A DNA stretch of 64,000 nucleotides, from the NCBI RefSeq assembly GCF_029223285.1, contig NZ_JARHUJ010000002.1, forward strand, positions 124,001-188,000. The letters are read 5' to 3'. Under the pieces are notes generated by a model. It was not told where the DNA came from. It searched no databases and saw only the letters and a list, made by a program, of their open reading frames with translations. The translations under genes were made by a program, and so were the position numbers. This stretch comes from Paraflavitalea sp. CAU 1676 (lineage in GTDB: Bacteria; Bacteroidota; Bacteroidia; Chitinophagales; Chitinophagaceae). Every line of letters begins with the position of its first letter. Positions within the stretch are counted from its first letter, which is position 1. This document shows positions 60,022-64,000 of the stretch, one piece after another.

Positions 60022-60052
60022 GCCTGTTATAGCCGCGGGTTATAACACAGGC
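60022..60052. repeat. Inverted repeat upstream of the T9SS-protein gene
   Basis: GCCTGTTATA and TATAACACAGGC form an inverted repeat around a GC-rich loop, with a two-base bulge. It could be an operator or an mRNA-leader hairpin. Confidence 0.4.
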
Positions 60053-60167
60053 CATCCACTGTCCTGAAAAAACACTTCAGTCCATTATCGCATTCAAACA
60101 AGCTTTTTATCCGCTGCCATTTTGCAGCGTACAGGATACCTATTCCCTAACCTCAAAAAGAAGTGTT

Positions 60168-61649
60168 ATGAAAACTGCTCTACTCCTCGGATTTCTTCTG
60201 CTCATGGCGTTATCCCTGTTTGCACAACTGGAAGAAGATTTTACCCCTAACCCTATTGGCTGGACACTCGATCAGGGCGCTCAATTTACCCAGGTCAGTG
60301 GCAACGATGTAGTGGTGACACCTTCCGGTGGTGGCAACAACCACGCCCGCATCGGTACACCGGCCGTTACTAAAACCTCCAACCTGTTTAAAGTATGCTT
60401 CAGCGTTACTCCCTACACCTCCAACCTCAATGCTACCGTATCATTTCCCTGCGCTACTTACATGGATGTGCTGTTCGTGAAATCCTCCGTTGCCACTTCC
60501 AACGACGCAGAAGTGCCTGCCAATATTTATGCCCGCGTCGATAACTTCCTGCTCAACACGAATGGCGGCGCCCATTGCTTCAGCTTTACATTTCCGCCGG
60601 GTGTAACGGCGGGTGACTTTAAAGTGTTCCTCTCTTTTCATGCGGCCTGTCAGCAAAATGGCGTGAAGCTGGTGCTGGATAATTTTGCGCTTAGTGGGGT
60701 AGACGAAGTTTGTGCAGGCGCTACCTGTCCGCCGGCAGCCCTCGACGACCAGTTTACCCGCATTAGTATGTCGGAACTTACTTTTAATGCCGTACTTTAT
60801 GGTTCCAACCTCAACTATCCGGCTGCCGGTGCCAACTCACTCGATGCGGGTGGTACCGACAACGATCCCAATGATACCTACGCCCACCTGCAATGGAGCC
60901 TCGTAACGGCTCCGGTAAATGGCATTGTAGTTATTAATGCCAACGGGACCTGCACCATTACCAGGAATTCGCCGGCGGTTAACTCCCTCACGTTCACTTA
61001 CCGGCTTACCGACGACGGGGCCGACAATAATTTTGCTACTGCGGGCGATAACCTGTTTGACGATGCTACGGTGACCGTTGCCTATACGAATATCAGTGCC
61101 CTGCCGGTGGTGCTGACGGATTTTGCCGTGGCGCGGCAGGGCAGCTCCGTCAGGGTGAGCTGGGTTACGGCGGGCGAAGTCAACAACCTGCGTTTCGAGA
61201 TCGAGCGCAGTATGGGGGGCGAGCCCTACCAGGTGGTGGGTACTGTGGGCTCGAAGGCTGTGGATGGCAACAGCTCCACCGCGTTGAGTTATGAATATGC
61301 CGACATGAATAGCTCCGTGCAAACAGCGGCTTATCGCCTCATACAGGTCGACCTGGACGGCCGCCGTACCATATATGGCGCCAAATCGGTAAAAGGGATG
61401 GCAATGACGACCAAAATGGTCCTGCAACCCAATCCCGCACCAGCCGGCACCTTCTCCCTCTATTTTCAGCAGGCGGGATCCAGGGATATCCTGATCTCCG
61501 ACCTGGGCGGCAAGGTCATTCAGCGCTGGGTAGGTTACGCGCAAAGCAGCCTGTCCGTAACAGGGCTTCGCAATGGTTTGTACCTCGTACAGGTCAGCGA
61601 CCGGGCTACGATGGAGAAAATGGTGCAAAAGCTGGTGGTTGCTCAATAA
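60168..61649 (+). CDS. Secreted protein with T9SS sorting domain
   Basis: The protein has 493 residues with a signal peptide (MKTALLLGFLLLMALSLFAQ). The N-terminal domain at about 20-185 is a jelly-roll-like beta-sandwich with FKVCFSVTPYTSNLNATVSF and VKLVLDNFALSGVDE. A middle region to about 315 resembles cadherin- or Big-like repeats with a Ca-binding DGADNNFATAGDNLFDDATV loop. A fibronectin-like domain at about 318-405 begins LPVVLTDFAVARQGSSVRVSWVT. The final about 80 residues (LQPNPAPAGTFSLYF... MVQKLVVAQ) are a T9SS type A sorting domain. It is a likely surface or secreted adhesin; the ligand is unknown. Confidence 0.87.
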   Translation: MKTALLLGFLLLMALSLFAQLEEDFTPNPIGWTLDQGAQFTQVSGNDVVVTPSGGGNNHARIGTPAVTKTSNLFKVCFSVTPYTSNLNATVSFPCATYMDVLFVKSSVATSNDAEVPANIYARVDNFLLNTNGGAHCFSFTFPPGVTAGDFKVFLSFHAACQQNGVKLVLDNFALSGVDEVCAGATCPPAALDDQFTRISMSELTFNAVLYGSNLNYPAAGANSLDAGGTDNDPNDTYAHLQWSLVTAPVNGIVVINANGTCTITRNSPAVNSLTFTYRLTDDGADNNFATAGDNLFDDATVTVAYTNISALPVVLTDFAVARQGSSVRVSWVTAGEVNNLRFEIERSMGGEPYQVVGTVGSKAVDGNSSTALSYEYADMNSSVQTAAYRLIQVDLDGRRTIYGAKSVKGMAMTTKMVLQPNPAPAGTFSLYFQQAGSRDILISDLGGKVIQRWVGYAQSSLSVTGLRNGLYLVQVSDRATMEKMVQKLVVAQ

Positions 61650-61684
61650 ATAGCTGTTAACCCCTGCCTCACATACACCAACGG

Positions 61685-61716
61685 GCCTCTTCCTCCGGGA
61701 AGGGGCTTTTTTCTTA
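61685..61716 (+). terminator. Intrinsic terminator of the T9SS-protein gene
   Basis: A 9-bp stem GCCTCTTCC/GGAAGGGGC (one T-G pair) with a short loop is followed by a T-rich run. Confidence 0.75.
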
Positions 61717-61744
61717 CCTTGTGGCCCAAATCGTAGCGCCCATC

Positions 61745-62506
61745 ATGAGTAAGGTGATCATTTCAGTAAAGAACCTCGTTAAGAAATACGGACAGTTTGA
61801 GGCAGTAAAAGGGATTAGTTTCGATGTGATGGAAGGGGAGATATTCGGCTTGCTGGGGCCCAATGGAGCCGGCAAATCCACCACCCTCGAGATCATAGAG
61901 ACCCTCCGGGAGAAAACAGCCGGTGAGATCACCGTCGATGGATTTGACCTCGATAAGGACCCCAATGAGATCAAAAAGATCATTGGCGTTCAACTGCAGA
62001 CCTCAGGTTTTTATCCCGGCCTTAACCTGCTGGAGCTCATCGACCTGTTTGCCGGCCTGTACAACCGCGACATCGATCCCCGCGAACTGTTGCGGAGCGT
62101 GAACCTCGAAGACAAGGCAAAGAACAAGTATAAAGAGCTGAGTGGCGGCCAGAAGCAGCGTTTCTCGATCGCGACCACGCTCATCAATCAGCCCAAGATC
62201 ATTTTCCTCGACGAGCCTACTACCGGGCTGGATCCCCAGGCTCGGCGCAATCTGTGGGACCTGGTTCAAAAGATCCGCGCCCAGGGTACTACTGTTATCA
62301 TTACCACCCATTATATGGATGAGGCCGAAGTGTTGTGCGACCGCATCGCCATCATCGATTCGGGCAAGATCATCGCCCTGGCAACGCCCGATAAGCTGAT
62401 CGATGACCTCGTGGCCACGGGTTTTGAACGGCCCAAAGAAGTGAAGAAGGCCAACCTGGAAGATGTGTTCATTCGTTTAACGGGCCACAACCTGCGGGAA
62501 GAGTAA
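61745..62506 (+). CDS. ABC transporter ATP-binding protein (no permease gene nearby)
   Basis: The protein has 253 residues from the ATG at 61745 (MSKVIISVKNLVKKYG); a start at 61721 lies inside the preceding hairpin region. The ATPase motifs are Walker A GPNGAGKST near residue 41, the Q-loop in IGVQLQT, the ABC signature LSGGQKQR, Walker B IIFLDEPTTGLDP and the switch His in TTHYMDEAE. The C-terminal helix with DVFIRLTG is typical of DrrA/CcmA-like subunits that pair with ABC-2 permeases. No permease gene lies next to it in this window. The next gene is a DinB protein. Confidence 0.92.
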   Translation: MSKVIISVKNLVKKYGQFEAVKGISFDVMEGEIFGLLGPNGAGKSTTLEIIETLREKTAGEITVDGFDLDKDPNEIKKIIGVQLQTSGFYPGLNLLELIDLFAGLYNRDIDPRELLRSVNLEDKAKNKYKELSGGQKQRFSIATTLINQPKIIFLDEPTTGLDPQARRNLWDLVQKIRAQGTTVIITTHYMDEAEVLCDRIAIIDSGKIIALATPDKLIDDLVATGFERPKEVKKANLEDVFIRLTGHNLREE

Positions 62507-62580
62507 GAGCGGAAATGCGGTGGAGTGCCCCGTGTACCAGATCGTCTTATAGCCATTCAAAAACAAATAAAATCATCCCC

Positions 62581-63102
62581 ATGGATCTACGCTATCCCAT
62601 CGGTCAGTACGAACCGCAACCTTATTCCGACAGGCAAAAAAGGATCTGGCTGCAGGATATCCAATTTCTGCCCGGTCTGATTGAACAAGCCATCGAGAAC
62701 CTCGATGAAAAGCAACTGGATACTCCTTACCGCGACGGGGGCTGGACGGTGAAGCAGGTGGTGCACCACGTGCCCGACAGTCATATGAACGCCTATACAC
62801 GGTTCAAGCTGGGTCTTACAGAAGACAATCCCACCATTCGGCCGTACGACGAGGTGTTGTGGGCGAAGCAACGCGATGTAGAAGTAGTGCCCATCAATAT
62901 CTCTATTACATTGCTGTATGCCCTGCATACGCGCTGGCATGCCGCCATTCGCGACCTCACCGATGAACAATGGAAGCGTACGGTGGTGCATCCCGCCGCC
63001 AATAAACAAATGACCTTGTGGTACCTGCTGGGCAGTTATGCCTGGCATGGCAAACACCACGTAGCCCATATCACCAGTCTGCGCGAAAGAAAGCGCTGGT
63101 AG
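62581..63102 (+). CDS. DinB-superfamily (YfiT/BstA-type) putative metal-dependent protein
   Basis: The protein has 173 residues from the ATG at 62581 (MDLRYPIGQYEPQPYSD). The YfiT/BstA subgroup pattern is present: YPIGQYEP at the start and LPGLIEQAIENLDEKQLDTPYRDGGWTVKQVVHHVPDSHMNAY, where the His residues are the predicted metal ligands. The C-terminal YAWHGKHHVAHI supplies the last His. Family members are linked to bacillithiol-type thiol transfer in Firmicutes; the role in Bacteroidota is open. It starts 74 bases after the ABC ATPase. Confidence 0.9.
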   Translation: MDLRYPIGQYEPQPYSDRQKRIWLQDIQFLPGLIEQAIENLDEKQLDTPYRDGGWTVKQVVHHVPDSHMNAYTRFKLGLTEDNPTIRPYDEVLWAKQRDVEVVPINISITLLYALHTRWHAAIRDLTDEQWKRTVVHPAANKQMTLWYLLGSYAWHGKHHVAHITSLRERKRW

Positions 63103-63118
63103 TACTTCCCCCGATGCA

Positions 63119-63961
63119 TTAAGCGATAAACGGATCTACGATGGCGAGCACCTGCGTATCCGTCAATGGTTCATCGAAGGCCTCAGTAGCCGCATTCACC
63201 GAGATCGCCATACTGTTGATGTTGGTGATGGTAATGCCTGCCTGAACGGCCAGCTCTTCGCCATTGTAACTGGCTTGCACTGCGGCACCGATGCCGCCGG
63301 TATCCTTGCCGGTGATCCATGGTTTAATCGTTGTATTGCTCAGCAGGTTCCTGCGCATATAACGGATATGCGCGGCATGCCGGGCCTCTACGGAGTGGAT
63401 CTTTAGCGCAGCCGTCAATACATCGTTGTTGGAGATCAGCTCGGCCGCACGGCCTTTATAGGCGCGTACGCCGGTATCTTCAAAGGTTTGTGCTACTGCC
63501 AGCAACAATTGATAATTGGTGAACACATCCTTGAAAGGTCCATTGTTGGAGCCGTTACCGGCACTGAAATCGAAAGTGGGCTTGCTGATGGGCGTGGCGC
63601 CGCTGGCCGTGATGGCTGTCTTCAGGAATGCCACGTGTGCATTTTCATGATCGCGGATGGTGGTAAAGGCGCCGGTAGGAGGGCCTGCGGGTACGATACC
63701 GCTGGCAACCGCCTTGGTATAGAATTCAGCTTCGAGGTATTCCAGCGTGAGGGCATACTGAAGTACGTCGAGAACAGAGCCTGTAGTGCCACGGCCATAG
63801 GCTTTGCTGAACATACTGCCCAGCGCGATGGGCACTGCGCTTAACGCCAGTTTGCCACCCAGCTTTGCAAATTGTTGTATGACCTTGCGGCGTGGATTCA
63901 GCCGTTCATATACCTCCGGATCGGTCTTTTCTATTGTTGTAATGAGATGTTGAATATTCAT
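63119..63961 (-). CDS. Ferritin-like domain protein
   Basis: The protein has 280 residues from the ATG at 63961 (MNIQHLITTIEKTDPEVY). A basic segment followed by a hydrophobic stretch at about 23-50 (RKVIQQFAKLGGKLALSAVPIALGSM) resembles a twin-arginine-like or uncleaved membrane leader, but no clear RR motif is present. The Ferritin_2-like four-helix bundle follows, with LQYALTLEYLEAEFYTKAV, IRDHENAHVAFLKTAI and IHSVEARHAAHIRYM. These give the Glu and Glu-x-x-His ligands of a di-iron site. Such proteins often occur as adjacent pairs in Bacteroidota; a partner could lie beyond the window end. Confidence 0.88.
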   Translation of the reverse strand: MNIQHLITTIEKTDPEVYERLNPRRKVIQQFAKLGGKLALSAVPIALGSMFSKAYGRGTTGSVLDVLQYALTLEYLEAEFYTKAVASGIVPAGPPTGAFTTIRDHENAHVAFLKTAITASGATPISKPTFDFSAGNGSNNGPFKDVFTNYQLLLAVAQTFEDTGVRAYKGRAAELISNNDVLTAALKIHSVEARHAAHIRYMRRNLLSNTTIKPWITGKDTGGIGAAVQASYNGEELAVQAGITITNINSMAISVNAATEAFDEPLTDTQVLAIVDPFIA

Positions 63962-64000
63962 GACGCAGGTTTTATGAAGTTGGTAAATTGTTTGCATTCA

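Larger units (their letters stand above)
59765..60167. other. 403-base intergenic region with short repeats
   Basis: No gene is seen. It lies between the divergent lipase gene (minus) and a T9SS-protein gene (plus), and holds a partial ATTAATGT repeat array and an inverted repeat. Both are listed separately. Confidence 0.6.

Noticed and set aside
1-64000. tRNA, rRNA, insertion sequence or prophage
   Set aside because: A read through the gaps found no tRNA T-loop with cloverleaf context, no transposase or integrase motifs, and no terminal inverted repeats flanking genes.

Overview
This window reads as the chromosome of a free-living Bacteroidota, most likely a member of the Chitinophagaceae. 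The evidence is a SusC/SusD pair with a DUF3823 lipoprotein, C-terminal type IX secretion (T9SS) sorting domains on three secreted proteins, a GH92/GH20 glycosidase repertoire, promoters of the TTG-n20-TAnnTTTG type, and many lipoproteins. No rRNA, tRNA, insertion sequence, prophage or CRISPR array was recognised. The species assignment is an inference.

Layout. (1) 1-6.2 kb: end of a thioredoxin-fold protein, the lipoprotein MsrA, a MutS2 without a Smr domain, and a CHRD-domain T9SS cargo. (2) 6.2-16.5 kb, surface and signalling: a NarL-type two-component pair, a 1043-residue FG-GAP/Ig-like T9SS protein, a CBS-pair protein, two lipoproteins of unknown role, and an ECF sigma factor followed by a membrane TPR protein that is probably its anti-sigma partner. 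(3) 16.5-30.7 kb: small minus-strand genes, including a 58-codon gene shorter than usual ORF cut-offs; a GH20 hexosaminidase; a duplicated PH-like membrane protein; the NAD(P)HX repair enzyme; a serine beta-lactamase-fold lipoprotein; a serA / AAA+ ATPase / TPR-membrane-protein operon; and a CarH-like MerR regulator. (4) 30.8-33 kb: signal peptidase I and cytidine deaminase. (5) 33.1-50.3 kb: a polysaccharide utilisation locus (PUL). It holds a regulator, GH92 alpha-mannosidase, two GH71/GH99-like hydrolases, SusC, SusD, DUF3823 and a double beta-helix protein, and the enzymes point to an alpha-mannose-containing glycan. (6) 50.4-64 kb: duplicated membrane proteins, FUSC transporter, GNAT, ChrA, small enzymes (VOC, MBL fold, DUF1801, DinB), an AraC regulator, a lipase, a T9SS protein, an ABC ATPase and a ferritin-like protein.

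The most interesting system is in the PUL. Its apparent regulator (33160-35715) is neither a hybrid two-component system nor an ECF/anti-sigma pair. It looks like a single membrane-spanning protein with a secreted LamG/beta-propeller sensor, one transmembrane helix, and a cytoplasmic SARP-like winged helix plus BTAD-like helical domain. Two intergenic regions of the same locus, before the GH92 gene and before susC, each carry four direct repeats of an ATTAATGCCC-like motif spaced by about 12 bp. SARP proteins are known to bind direct repeats with about one helical turn of spacing. The proposal is therefore a one-component, membrane-tethered regulator acting on these arrays; this is an inference. 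A weaker two-to-three-copy relative of the array lies at 59837-59870, and unrelated 11-bp and 10-bp tandem arrays lie at 16697-16758 and 29481-29520.
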